Assembly: GCA_018713425.1 (NCBI GenBank)
Contig: DVOT01000138.1
Location: forward strand, 1-11,335
DNA length: 11,335 bases
Source: Alectryocaccomicrobium faecavium
GTDB lineage: Bacteria; Bacillota; Clostridia; Christensenellales; Aristaeellaceae
Direction: 5' to 3'
Shown here: piece after piece, positions 1-8,267 of the stretch
Numbering within the stretch: position 1 is the first letter of the stretch
Layout: each line of letters begins with the position of its first letter
Position numbers and translations under genes: made by a program
Notes under the pieces: model-generated
Told to the model about the DNA's origin: nothing
Seen by the model: only the letters and a program-made list of their open reading frames with translations
Databases searched by the model: none

Positions 1-169
1 GTCCCGCGCCGCGACTGGCTGCCTCGGTCTTGGGGCTCTTATATAGTAACAGTGCGAAGCTCTTGGGATTGTCCGTCAGGCCATTGCCTTTCCATTGTAC
101 AACTTTGGCAATGAGTTGTCCCGCGCCGCGACTGGCTGCCTCGGTCTTGGGGCTCTTATATAGTAACAG
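1..169. repeat. Direct repeat, 52 bp twice with a 117-bp period, cut by the window edge
   Basis: Positions 1-52 and 118-169 are identical over 52 bases, beginning GTCCCGCGCCGCGACTGG and ending TATATAGTAACAG. The first copy starts at the first base of the window, so the array may extend further left. The 65 bases between them include arms CATTGCC (82-88) and GGCAATG (107-113), and the palindrome TTGTACAA (95-102), so each unit probably folds. I see no coding signal. It could be a short tandem array or two copies of an interspersed repeat; the family is not recognised. Confidence 0.85.
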
Positions 170-186
170 AGGTGGGAGGACCGCTA

Positions 187-339
187 GTGCGCTTTGCGCA
201 CATCGGAGGCCCGAAGGGCTGAAGTGGCGAGCACACGAAGCGAAGCGCAGTGCGCAATCGAAGGCCGCAAAGCGGCTGGAGGCGCGAGGACACGCCCAAA
301 GGGCGTCCGCAGCGCCGGAACACCGCGCCGCCGAAGGCG
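187..339. repeat. Run of short GC-rich triloop hairpins
   Basis: Six small perfect inverted repeats with three-base loops lie in about 150 bases: GTGCGC-TTT-GCGCAC (187-201), GCCC-GAA-GGGC (209-219), GCGC-AGT-GCGC (245-255), GCCGC-AAA-GCGGC (264-276), ACGCCC-AAA-GGGCGT (292-306) and CGCC-GAA-GGCG (329-339). Open frames cross the stretch but lack ribosome binding sites and encode only Arg/Ala-rich low-complexity sequence. I read it as non-coding repeat DNA. Its function is unknown. Confidence 0.6.
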
Positions 340-408
340 AGAGCGGTGCGAAGACACGGAACACCGCGCAAGCGTCAGCGCAGGGCGGTGCGAAGATGCG
401 GAACGACC
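316..408. repeat. Imperfect tandem repeat, 41/42-bp period
   Basis: CGGAACACCGCGC occurs at 316-328 and 357-369, and a diverged third start CGGAAC lies at 399. GCGGTGCGAAGA occurs at 343-354 and 385-396. Unit lengths are therefore 41 and 42 bases. A 41-base unit does not preserve reading frame, which argues against a coding repeat. Confidence 0.6.
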
Positions 409-420
409 ATTGCGAATTGA

Positions 421-490
421 GGGGGTGGCAGTGGCGAGGGAGCAAACTCTCCCGCCACCCGCTTGTCAAAAAGACTTTTTTGACAAGCGG
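421..490. repeat. 70-bp palindromic intergenic repeat block, copy A
   Basis: This block shares layout and sequence with 11176-11246. Both have a leading GGGGTGGCAGTGGCG, a variable hairpin, and a closing 28-base identical core running from GCTTGTC to GACAAGC. In this copy GGGTGGC (423-429) pairs with GCCACCC (454-460). It lies directly downstream of the last operon gene. Two copies 10.7 kb apart in the same orientation suggest a genome-wide interspersed repeat. Confidence 0.75.
459..490 (-). terminator. Strong hairpin after degV, candidate operon terminator
   Basis: A 14-bp perfect stem (459-472 with 477-490) closes a GACT loop, and five A/T pairs sit next to the loop. It begins 23 nt after the TAA of the last gene, where a terminator is expected. 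On the minus strand no U-run follows the stem, so it is not a textbook intrinsic terminator. On the plus strand ATTTTT follows, so it might block rightward transcription as well or instead. Confidence 0.5.
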
Positions 491-513
491 ATTTTTCCCA
501 GCCCTCGCAGATG

Positions 514-1338
514 TTACTCCGGATCGATCCAGGCGAGGGCGATGCTGCCCGCGCCCAGGTGGATGCCCAGCACCGGGCCGATGTGGCGGATTTCCGCCTT
601 GCGGCCGCGCTCGCGGAAGTAGGCGGCCAGCTTTTCCGCGCGCTCTTCGGCGGCGAAGTGCTGGATGATCACGTTTGTGGCCTCAGGCGGCACGGCCTTG
701 ATCAGCGCGCGCAATTGTTCGTTTTGCCCGCGCACCACGGCGTAGGATTGAATGCTGCCGTTTTCGCAGCGGAGCATGGGCCGGATGTTGAGAATGGTGG
801 AAACCGAAAGCTTCACGCTGCCCAAGCGACCGCTGCGGCGCAGGGGCTCCATATCATCCACCGAAAAGGTGATCTGCACCCGGTGGCGCATGGCGTTGAT
901 GGCCTCGGCGGTGTCCGCCAGATTCATGCCGGAAGCGATCATGCGGCGCGCCTCGCGCAACAACAGGGTCAGCCCGCCGCCGGTGGAAAGCGAGTCCACC
1001 ACGCGGATGCCGTCGCCGGGCAGTTCGCGCGCGGCGTTGAAGGCGTTGCCATAGGTGCCGCTCAGGCGCGAAGAGATGGTCATGCACAGAATTTGGTGCC
1101 CTGCCGCGCGCAGTTCCTCAAACGCGCTCTGGAAGCGCACGAAAGAAACCTGCGAAGTGCGCAGCGTGGTGGGATTTTCGCGGATCAGGCGCTCGAAATC
1201 GCCGTTGTCGTCCACATAGCGCTCGTTTACGGGCGCCTGCGCGTCCACGCTGTAGGTCATCGGAAGCACCATTACGCCCAGCGCGGCGGCTTCCGCGGCG
1301 GAGATGTAAGCGGTGGAATCGGTTACTAAAACGATCAT
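514..1338 (-). CDS. DegV/FakB-family fatty-acid-binding protein
   Basis: Encodes 274 residues, the usual DegV length. The N-terminus reads MIVLVTDSTAYIS, followed by TSQ at 61-63, SSRLSGT at 89-95, DS at 115-116, RRSGR at 167-171 and IGPVLGIHLGAG at 253-264. These match the fatty-acid-binding pocket and head-group motifs of the DegV fold. FakB proteins of this family present a fatty acid to the kinase FakA for phosphorylation; no FakA gene is in this window. The chosen ATG overlaps the accA stop as ATGA (1335-1338) and has GGAGG at 1345-1349, six bases upstream. An in-frame ATG at 1356 lacks such a site. The position suggests translational coupling and co-regulation with fatty acid synthesis. 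The family is certain; a FakB role and the ligand are inferred. Confidence 0.93.
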   Translation of the reverse strand: MIVLVTDSTAYISAAEAAALGVMVLPMTYSVDAQAPVNERYVDDNGDFERLIRENPTTLRTSQVSFVRFQSAFEELRAAGHQILCMTISSRLSGTYGNAFNAARELPGDGIRVVDSLSTGGGLTLLLREARRMIASGMNLADTAEAINAMRHRVQITFSVDDMEPLRRSGRLGSVKLSVSTILNIRPMLRCENGSIQSYAVVRGQNEQLRALIKAVPPEATNVIIQHFAAEERAEKLAAYFRERGRKAEIRHIGPVLGIHLGAGSIALAWIDPE

Positions 1339-2111
1339 AACTGGCCTCCGATGCAACGAAATTTTTGGTAGCGCTGCTTCAGCAGCGCAGCCGTATCCAT
1401 GGCCGCGTAGCGATCCAGCGTTTCGATCAGCGCGCCCTGAATGCGCGGATACAGCGCGTCGAACCCATCGCTTTCCGGGAACACGCGCTCGATCACGCCC
1501 AGTTCCAGCAGATCCTCGGCGGTGAGCTTGAGGGATTGCGCGGCTTCACGCGTGCGGCTGGCGTCTTTCCAGATGATGCTGGCCGCGCCTTCGGGGGAAA
1601 GCACGGAATAGACGGCGTTTTCCAGCATCCACACTTCGTTGGACGCGGCCAGGGCCAGCGCGCCGCCGCTGCCGCCCTCGCCGATGATGAGGGAAATTTC
1701 CGGCACTTTTAGGCCCATCATGGCGGTGATGCACTGCGCGATGGCGTGTCCCTCGCCGCGCTCTTCCGCGCCGATGCCGCAATACGCGCCGGACGTGTCC
1801 ACCAGTGTGATGACGGGCCGGCCAAACTTTTCGGCCAGCTGCAAATGGCGCAGCGCCTTGCGATAGCCTTCCGGATGCGCGCAGCCGAAGTTGCGCGCCA
1901 CCTTATCGAGCGTGTCGTCGCCCTTTTCGATGCCAATGACGGTTACGGGCTTGCCGCCCAGCAGGGCGACGCCGCCCACGATCGCGCCGTCGTCGCCGAA
2001 GAGCCGGTCGCCGTGCAACTCAAAGAAATCCTCAAAAATCGCCCCGATGAACTTGAGCGCCGTGGGCCGCCCCTTGGCGCGGGCAATGCTTACTCGGTCG
2101 TATGCCTGCAT
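1335..2111 (-). CDS. accA: Acetyl-CoA carboxylase, carboxyltransferase alpha subunit
   Basis: Encodes 258 residues. With AccD it forms the carboxyltransferase that moves the carboxyl group from biotinyl-AccB to acetyl-CoA, giving malonyl-CoA. Visible crotonase-fold motifs are ELHGDRLFGDDGAIVGG (31-47), DTSGAYCGIGAEERGE (105-120), the GEGGSGG oxyanion loop (144-150) and YSVLSPEGAASIIWKD (168-183). The usual DTPGAYPG has become DTSGAYCG. The protein is shorter than the roughly 320-residue E. coli form because the N-terminal extension is missing, as I recall for lactic acid bacteria. The start MQAYDRV follows a strong AAAGGAGG (2119-2126) seven bases away and overlaps the accD end by 22 nt. The stop overlaps the next gene as ATGA. 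The frame stays open far upstream of the ATG, but that part shadows accD. Confidence 0.96.
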   Translation of the reverse strand: MQAYDRVSIARAKGRPTALKFIGAIFEDFFELHGDRLFGDDGAIVGGVALLGGKPVTVIGIEKGDDTLDKVARNFGCAHPEGYRKALRHLQLAEKFGRPVITLVDTSGAYCGIGAEERGEGHAIAQCITAMMGLKVPEISLIIGEGGSGGALALAASNEVWMLENAVYSVLSPEGAASIIWKDASRTREAAQSLKLTAEDLLELGVIERVFPESDGFDALYPRIQGALIETLDRYAAMDTAALLKQRYQKFRCIGGQL

Positions 2112-2992
2112 GCGGCCGCCTCCTTTCCCGCCCGCGGGCCGTAGCCGTGCAGGCGCAGCAGCTGGATCAGCGTGTCGCGTTGGCCGCGGCGGTCGCAGAT
2201 CGCGTCGATAAATCCGCGTTCCAGCTGGAATTCCGCGCGCTGGAAGCCCTCGGGCAGCTTTTGCCGGATGGTCTGTTCGATCACGCGCGGCCCGGCAAAG
2301 CCGATCAGCGCGCGCGGCTCGGCCAGCGCGATATCCGCCTCCATGGCAAAAGAAGCCACCACGCCGCCGGTCGTGGGATCGGTGAGCACTACGACGTACA
2401 AATTGCCCGCCTCGCTGTGCCGGCGCACCGCGCCGCTGGTTTTGGCCATTTGCATCAGCGAGAGGATGCCTTCCTGCACGCGCGCGCCGCCGGAAACCGT
2501 GAAGCCGATCACCGGCAGGGAATGCTCCAGCGCGTATTCGAACAGGCGCGTGATTTTCTCGCCCACGGCGGTGCCCATGGAACCCATCATGAAATAGGGA
2601 TTCATCACGAACAGCGCCACTTCGATGCCGCCAATGCGCGCGACGCCGGTCTTTACGCCCTCCACATCGCCGGAAACCTTGCGCGCTTTTTGCACCTTTT
2701 CCGGGTATTCCGGGAAATGCAGGGGATCGTCCGAGCGCAGATCCGCGTCCATTTCGGAAAAGGAATCCGCGTCGCAGATCAGGCGGATGCGCTTTCTGGC
2801 GTTCATGCGCATGTGGTGGCCGCAGCGGGGGCAGACGTAGGCGGATGCTTCCAGGTCGCTCGCCAGCAGCATGGCCTTGCAGCCGGGGCAGGAAACGTAC
2901 ATTTTGTCCGGCGCGGAAGGCGCGTCCGCGTTGGGGTTCATGGCGTCTTCCAGCGTGATTTTGGGCTTGCGAAACAAATATTTTGGCAGCAT
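2090..2992 (-). CDS. accD: Acetyl-CoA carboxylase, carboxyltransferase beta subunit
   Basis: Encodes 300 residues, close to the E. coli length of 304. An N-terminal four-cysteine zinc ribbon is intact: C35-P-G-C38 and C54-P-R-C57, followed by GHHMRMNARKRI. The crotonase-fold core shows MGSMGTAVGEKI (near 138-149), the VSGGARVQEG segment, LTDPTTGGVVASFAMEADI and GFAGPRVIEQTIRQKLPEGFQRAEF. It pairs with AccA to make malonyl-CoA in the cytoplasm. The start lies three bases after the accC TAG, and its AAGGAG (2999-3004) sits inside the end of accC. Its own end overlaps accA by 22 nt, which fits equimolar synthesis of the two subunits. Nothing essential is missing. Confidence 0.96.
   Translation of the reverse strand: MLPKYLFRKPKITLEDAMNPNADAPSAPDKMYVSCPGCKAMLLASDLEASAYVCPRCGHHMRMNARKRIRLICDADSFSEMDADLRSDDPLHFPEYPEKVQKARKVSGDVEGVKTGVARIGGIEVALFVMNPYFMMGSMGTAVGEKITRLFEYALEHSLPVIGFTVSGGARVQEGILSLMQMAKTSGAVRRHSEAGNLYVVVLTDPTTGGVVASFAMEADIALAEPRALIGFAGPRVIEQTIRQKLPEGFQRAEFQLERGFIDAICDRRGQRDTLIQLLRLHGYGPRAGKEAAACRHTTE
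2119..2126 (-). promoter_or_regulatory. Ribosome binding site deciding the accA start
   Basis: AAAGGAGG read on the minus strand, seven bases before the ATG at 2111. It lies inside the accD coding region and distinguishes the true accA start from upstream codons of the same long open frame. Confidence 0.85.
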
Positions 2993-2995
2993 GGG

Positions 2996-4330
<1,335 letters not shown>

Positions 4331-4337
4331 GGGCAGG

Positions 4338-4345
4338 CCCTCCTT
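4338..4345 (-). promoter_or_regulatory. Ribosome binding site for the TTG start of accC
   Basis: AAGGAGGG on the minus strand, seven bases before TTG at 4328-4330. Its first two bases are the last two of the fabZ stop codon TAA (4344-4346), so termination and re-initiation are tightly linked. No ATG lies nearby in frame. Confidence 0.85.
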
Positions 4346-4763
4346 ATGGCTTGGCGGTGAGCATAAACGAGAATTCGCCCGACGCGCACAAGCGGTCGCC
4401 CACCCAGGCTTCGCCGCTGATCACGTGCAGCCCCAGCTTGGCGCGCAGCAGTTTCGCCTTCAGCGTGAGCACGTCGCCCGGCCGCACGATGCCGCGAAAG
4501 CGCGCCTTGTCGATGCCCGCGTAGAGCGCCAGCGCGCCCTGCATTTCTTTTTCAAACAGCACGCAGGCGGTCTGCGCGATGATTTCGCACAAAATCACGC
4601 CCGGCACAATGGGGTTGCCGGGGAAATGCCCGCGCAGGAAAAATTCGTCGCCCCGAATGGTGTAATGCCCGACGACCGAGCCGTCCTCCAGGCGCTGGGC
4701 GTCGTCCACCAGCAACATATCGTCGCGGTGGGGGAGGATGTTCATGATTTCCGTTCGATTCAT
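4344..4763 (-). CDS. fabZ: 3-hydroxyacyl-ACP dehydratase
   Basis: Encodes 139 residues with a single hot-dog fold. It removes water from 3-hydroxyacyl-ACP to give trans-2-enoyl-ACP. The start region MNRTEIMNILPHRDDMLLVD is typical. The catalytic pair is visible: H46 in RGHFPGNP and E60 in PGVILCEIIAQT (FabZ-type Glu rather than FabA-type Asp). RPGDVL at 94-99 is also conserved. The ATG at 4763 has a modest GGGAG (4772-4776) eight bases upstream. The open frame continues upstream without another ribosome binding site. This is the only dehydratase in the cluster, with no FabA, FabM or second FabZ, so the window does not show how unsaturated chains would be made. A 61-nt gap separates it from accB. 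Confidence 0.96.
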   Translation of the reverse strand: MNRTEIMNILPHRDDMLLVDDAQRLEDGSVVGHYTIRGDEFFLRGHFPGNPIVPGVILCEIIAQTACVLFEKEMQGALALYAGIDKARFRGIVRPGDVLTLKAKLLRAKLGLHVISGEAWVGDRLCASGEFSFMLTAKP

Positions 4764-4824
4764 AGTCAGCGCTCCCAATATAGCATGAAATGGCCGGTGA
4801 ACAGACGCCGCCGGCCTTGCAAAA

Positions 4825-5298
<474 letters not shown>

Positions 5299-5305
5299 CG
5301 AATTC

Positions 5306-6535
5306 TTATATCCTCCTGATGGCGATTGCGGCGTTGTGACCGCCAAAGCCCAGCGAAAGCGAAACCGCCATCTCCGCCTGCGCGCGCAGCGCCGTGTGCG
5401 GCAGATAGTTGAGGTCGCATTCCGGGTCGGGCTCGTCCAGGTGAATGGTGGGGGGCAAAACGCCCTCTTCCAGCGCCATCACGCTGGCAATGGCTTCCAC
5501 GCCGCCAGCGGCGCCCAGCATGTGCCCGGTCATGGATTTGGTGGAGCTGATCAGCGCTTCGCGCGCGCGCGCCTCGCCCAGCGCATTTTTGATGGCGAGC
5601 GTTTCCAGCTTGTCGTTCATGGGCGTGCCGGTGCCGTGCGCGTTGATGTACAGCGCGCCATGGGGCTCGCCCGCCTCCTGCATGGCCAGGCGCAGCGCCT
5701 GCGCGCCGCCCACGGCCTGTGGATGCGGCGCGGTGATGTGATAGGCGTCGCAGGTGTTGCCGTAGCCCACGATTTCGGCGTGGATGTGCGCGCCGCGCGC
5801 CTTCGCGTGCTCGTATTCTTCCAGCGCGAGGATGCCCGCGCCCTCGCCCAGCACAAAGCCCTTGCGGCGCGCGTCGAAGGGCAGGGACGCCTTTTCGGGA
5901 TCCGTTTCCTCGCTGAGCGCCTTCAAATTGGTGAACCCAGCCACGGCCAGGGGCAGGATGGTGGCCTCCGCGCCGCCCGCCAGAATGGCGTCGGCATAGC
6001 CGTGCTGAATGGCGTGGAACGCTTCGCCAATCGTGTGCGAGGACGTGGCGCAGGCGGTGACCACCGGCAGGCACGGCCCCTGCGCGCCATAGCGGATGGC
6101 GATGTTGCCAGCGGCAATGTTGCTGATCATCATGGGCACGAAGAACGGCGACACGCGCGACGGGCCGCGGGTGAGCAGCTTTTCGGTTTCGTTCACAAAG
6201 GTCTGCATGCCGCCGATGCCGCTGCCCACGTACACGCCGAAGCGCTCGGGCGCGACCGCGCCGCTCAGGCCGCTTTGGCGCATGGCCTGCTCGGCGGCGG
6301 CCAGCGCGTAGAGCGTGAAGGTATCGCAGCGGCGGGCCAGTCCCTTATCGATGCCGAAGGCCTCTGGGTCGAAATCCTTCACTTCGCCCGCGAGCTTCAC
6401 CTTGTAATCCGTGGTATCGAAGCGCGTGATCGGGCCGATGCCAGACACGCCGTTTACGAGATTTTGAAAGAACGATTCTGTGGAATTTCCCACCGGGCTG
6501 ATGACGCCCATGCCGGTTACGACTACGCGATGCAT
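5306..6535 (-). CDS. fabF: 3-oxoacyl-ACP synthase II
   Basis: Encodes 409 residues with a thiolase fold. It condenses acyl-ACP with malonyl-ACP during chain elongation. The Cys-His-His triad is complete: C162 in TACATSSHT, H300 in NAHGTGTPMND and H338 in KSMTGHMLGAAG. The gating loop GFGGHN is at 396-401. The N-terminus MHRVVVTGMGVISPVG is typical. I chose ATG at 6535, which has GAGG (6544-6547) eight bases upstream. A GTG three codons earlier (6544) gives 412 residues, but it overlaps that ribosome binding site. The gene starts ten bases after the fabG stop, and its last codons supply the accB ribosome binding site. It is the only elongating condensing enzyme in the operon. Confidence 0.96.
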   Translation of the reverse strand: MHRVVVTGMGVISPVGNSTESFFQNLVNGVSGIGPITRFDTTDYKVKLAGEVKDFDPEAFGIDKGLARRCDTFTLYALAAAEQAMRQSGLSGAVAPERFGVYVGSGIGGMQTFVNETEKLLTRGPSRVSPFFVPMMISNIAAGNIAIRYGAQGPCLPVVTACATSSHTIGEAFHAIQHGYADAILAGGAEATILPLAVAGFTNLKALSEETDPEKASLPFDARRKGFVLGEGAGILALEEYEHAKARGAHIHAEIVGYGNTCDAYHITAPHPQAVGGAQALRLAMQEAGEPHGALYINAHGTGTPMNDKLETLAIKNALGEARAREALISSTKSMTGHMLGAAGGVEAIASVMALEEGVLPPTIHLDEPDPECDLNYLPHTALRAQAEMAVSLSLGFGGHNAAIAIRRI

Positions 6536-6545
6536 GCTTTCCACC

Positions 6546-7286
6546 TCACATGTTCAGTCCGCCGTCGATCGAAAGGACCGCGCCGGTGATATAAGCGGCG
6601 TCGTCGCTCGCCAGGAAGGCGGCGGCCGCCGCGATTTCTTCGGGTTTGCCCATGCGCTTGAGCGGCACCGCGTTCATGGCGGCTTCCAGCGCGCTCTGGT
6701 TCATTTCGCGGGTCATATCGGTTTCCACAAAGCCCGGCGCGATGGCGTTGCACGTCACGCCGCGGCTGGCCAGTTCCTTGGCCACGGTTTTGGTCAGGCC
6801 GATCAGCCCCGCCTTGGCCGAGGCGTAGTTCGCCTGGCCAGGGTTGCCCATCAGCCCGGCGACGGAAGCGATGTTGATGATCCGCCCCGCGCGCTGGCGC
6901 ACAAAGTCCGGCGTGAGCACGCGGATGGTGTGGAACGCGCCCATCAGGTTCACGCGCACCACGGCGGCAAAATCCTCGCTGGACATGCGCATAATCAGCT
7001 TATCGCGCGCGATGCCCGCGTTGTTTACAAGAATGTGGATGGGGCCGAGCGCTTCTTTCGCCGCGTGGATGGCGGATTCCACCTGGGCATATTCGCCCAC
7101 GTCCGCGCGCGCGCAAAAAGCTTGCGCGCCCAACGCGCGCGCCGCTTCGACGGTTTCCTGCGCGGCGGCCTCGTTGCCCGCGTATAGGATGGCGACATTT
7201 GCGCCCTCACGCGCCATGCGCAGGGCAATGGCGCGGCCAATGCCGCGCGAACCGCCCGTGATGAGCGCCGTTTTTCCCTGTAGCAT
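6546..7286 (-). CDS. fabG: 3-oxoacyl-ACP reductase (NADPH)
   Basis: Encodes 246 residues, a short-chain dehydrogenase/reductase. It reduces 3-oxoacyl-ACP to the 3-hydroxy form in each elongation round. The cofactor loop TGGSRGIG is at 10-17 and NNAG at 88-91. The catalytic tetrad is N113, S141, Y154 and K158 (YASAK). The PGFVETDM stretch (184-191) and the C-terminal SIDGGLNM are typical of FabG. ATG at 7286 follows GGAGG (7292-7296) with a short five-base spacing. SDR enzymes are numerous, but the fab context and motifs make FabG secure. A 66-nt gap with a strong hairpin separates it from fabD. Confidence 0.96.
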   Translation of the reverse strand: MLQGKTALITGGSRGIGRAIALRMAREGANVAILYAGNEAAAQETVEAARALGAQAFCARADVGEYAQVESAIHAAKEALGPIHILVNNAGIARDKLIMRMSSEDFAAVVRVNLMGAFHTIRVLTPDFVRQRAGRIINIASVAGLMGNPGQANYASAKAGLIGLTKTVAKELASRGVTCNAIAPGFVETDMTREMNQSALEAAMNAVPLKRMGKPEEIAAAAAFLASDDAAYITGAVLSIDGGLNM

Positions 7287-7315
7287 ACTTTCCTCCGGTC
7301 AGTTGGATAGATTTG

Positions 7316-7345
7316 CCGCTGCGCGCCGCACGTGGCGCGCAGCGG
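7316..7345 (-). other. Perfect 12-bp hairpin between fabD and fabG
   Basis: CCGCTGCGCGCC (7316-7327) pairs fully with GGCGCGCAGCGG (7334-7345), leaving a six-base loop. It lies in the 66-nt gap after the fabD stop and 20 nt before the fabG ribosome binding site. No U-run follows on the minus strand (next bases CAAATCTATCC), so it is not a normal terminator. It may be an mRNA processing or stabilising hairpin, or a partial attenuator. Confidence 0.8.
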
Positions 7346-7352
7346 ATTTGCG

Positions 7353-8267
7353 TTATAAAAGTGCCTGCACCGCCGCCTGGATGCCGGCCATGTCTTCCGC
7401 GTTCAGGAAGGCGTGGTCCGGAGCGATGCGCTTGCCCAGTCCGGCAAGCGTGGCGCCGGGGCCGAGTTCCAGGAACGATTCCGCGCCCGCGGCGATGAGG
7501 TTTTCAATGGTCTGCTGCCAGCGCACCGGGTGCGCCACCTGGCCCGCCAGGCATTCGCGCGCGGTTTCCAGGGAATAGGGCAGCGCGGTCTGGTTGGCGT
7601 ATAGCGGGATGCGCGGCGCGGCGAGGGGCGCGCTCTTTAGCGCCTCCGCCAGGCCGGCCTGCGCGTTTTGCATAAAGGGGGAATGGAAGCCGCCACTCAC
7701 CTTCAGGCGCATGGCGCGGCCGCCCTCCGCCTGCACGCGGCTGGCAAAGGCGTCCGCCTCTTCGCTGGCGCAGGCGACCACGGTCTGCCCCGGGCTGTTG
7801 TAATTCACCGGGTAGACCTGTGAAAATTCCCGGGCCAGCGCTTCTACGCGGGCCGCTTCGAGCTTGAGCACCGCGAGCATCGCGCCCGGGTGCGCCTTGG
7901 CGCATTCGTCCATCAGCTCGGCGCGCCGGATCACCAGGCGGAACGCGTCCTCCACGGGCAGCATGCCGCTGAGGGCGACGCCAGCCAGCTCGCCCAGCGA
8001 GAAGCCCGCCAGGAACGCGGGAACCAGCCCTGCTTCCTGGGCGGCGGCGGCGCAGGCCATATCCACGGCGAACACGCAGGGTTGGGTGTTCGCCGTTTGG
8101 CTGAGCTCCTGCACGCTGCCGGAAAAGCACATTTCCAGCGTGCCGGGGCGGATGGCCTCCAGCGTATCGAAAAGCGCGCGCGCCGCGGGCGAATGTTCAT
8201 AGAGGGAGCGGCCCATGCCGGGCTTTTGCGCGCCCTGCCCGGCCAACAAAAACGCTACGCGAGCCAT
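7353..8267 (-). CDS. fabD: Malonyl-CoA:ACP transacylase
   Basis: Encodes 304 residues. It transfers malonyl from CoA to ACP, supplying the extender unit. The start MARVAFLLAGQGAQKPGMG holds the oxyanion Q11. The nucleophile is S90 in GFSLGE (88-93), R115 in IRRAELM binds the malonyl carboxylate, and H195 in SGGFHSPFM is the catalytic base. NYNSPGQ is at 155-161. ATG at 8267 overlaps the fabK end by 13 nt and has GGAGG (8275-8279) seven bases upstream. The last visible core motif, ELGPGATLAGLGKRI, is intact near the C-terminus. The length is normal for the family. Confidence 0.96.
   Translation of the reverse strand: MARVAFLLAGQGAQKPGMGRSLYEHSPAARALFDTLEAIRPGTLEMCFSGSVQELSQTANTQPCVFAVDMACAAAAQEAGLVPAFLAGFSLGELAGVALSGMLPVEDAFRLVIRRAELMDECAKAHPGAMLAVLKLEAARVEALAREFSQVYPVNYNSPGQTVVACASEEADAFASRVQAEGGRAMRLKVSGGFHSPFMQNAQAGLAEALKSAPLAAPRIPLYANQTALPYSLETARECLAGQVAHPVRWQQTIENLIAAGAESFLELGPGATLAGLGKRIAPDHAFLNAEDMAGIQAAVQALL

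Noticed and set aside
187..408. A CRISPR array
   Set aside because: Repeats are imperfect, directly adjoining and without unique spacers of constant length, and no cas gene is present.
30..668. A 212-codon plus-strand open frame over the left repeats
   Set aside because: It crosses non-coding repeats, including a 41-base unit that does not keep frame, and runs into degV on the opposite strand. Its translation is Arg/Ala/Gly-rich with no domain.
4792..4816. A hairpin between accB and fabZ from GGCCGG and CCGGCC
   Set aside because: Only six base pairs with a 13-base loop, each arm being partly self-palindromic. Expected often in DNA of this GC content.
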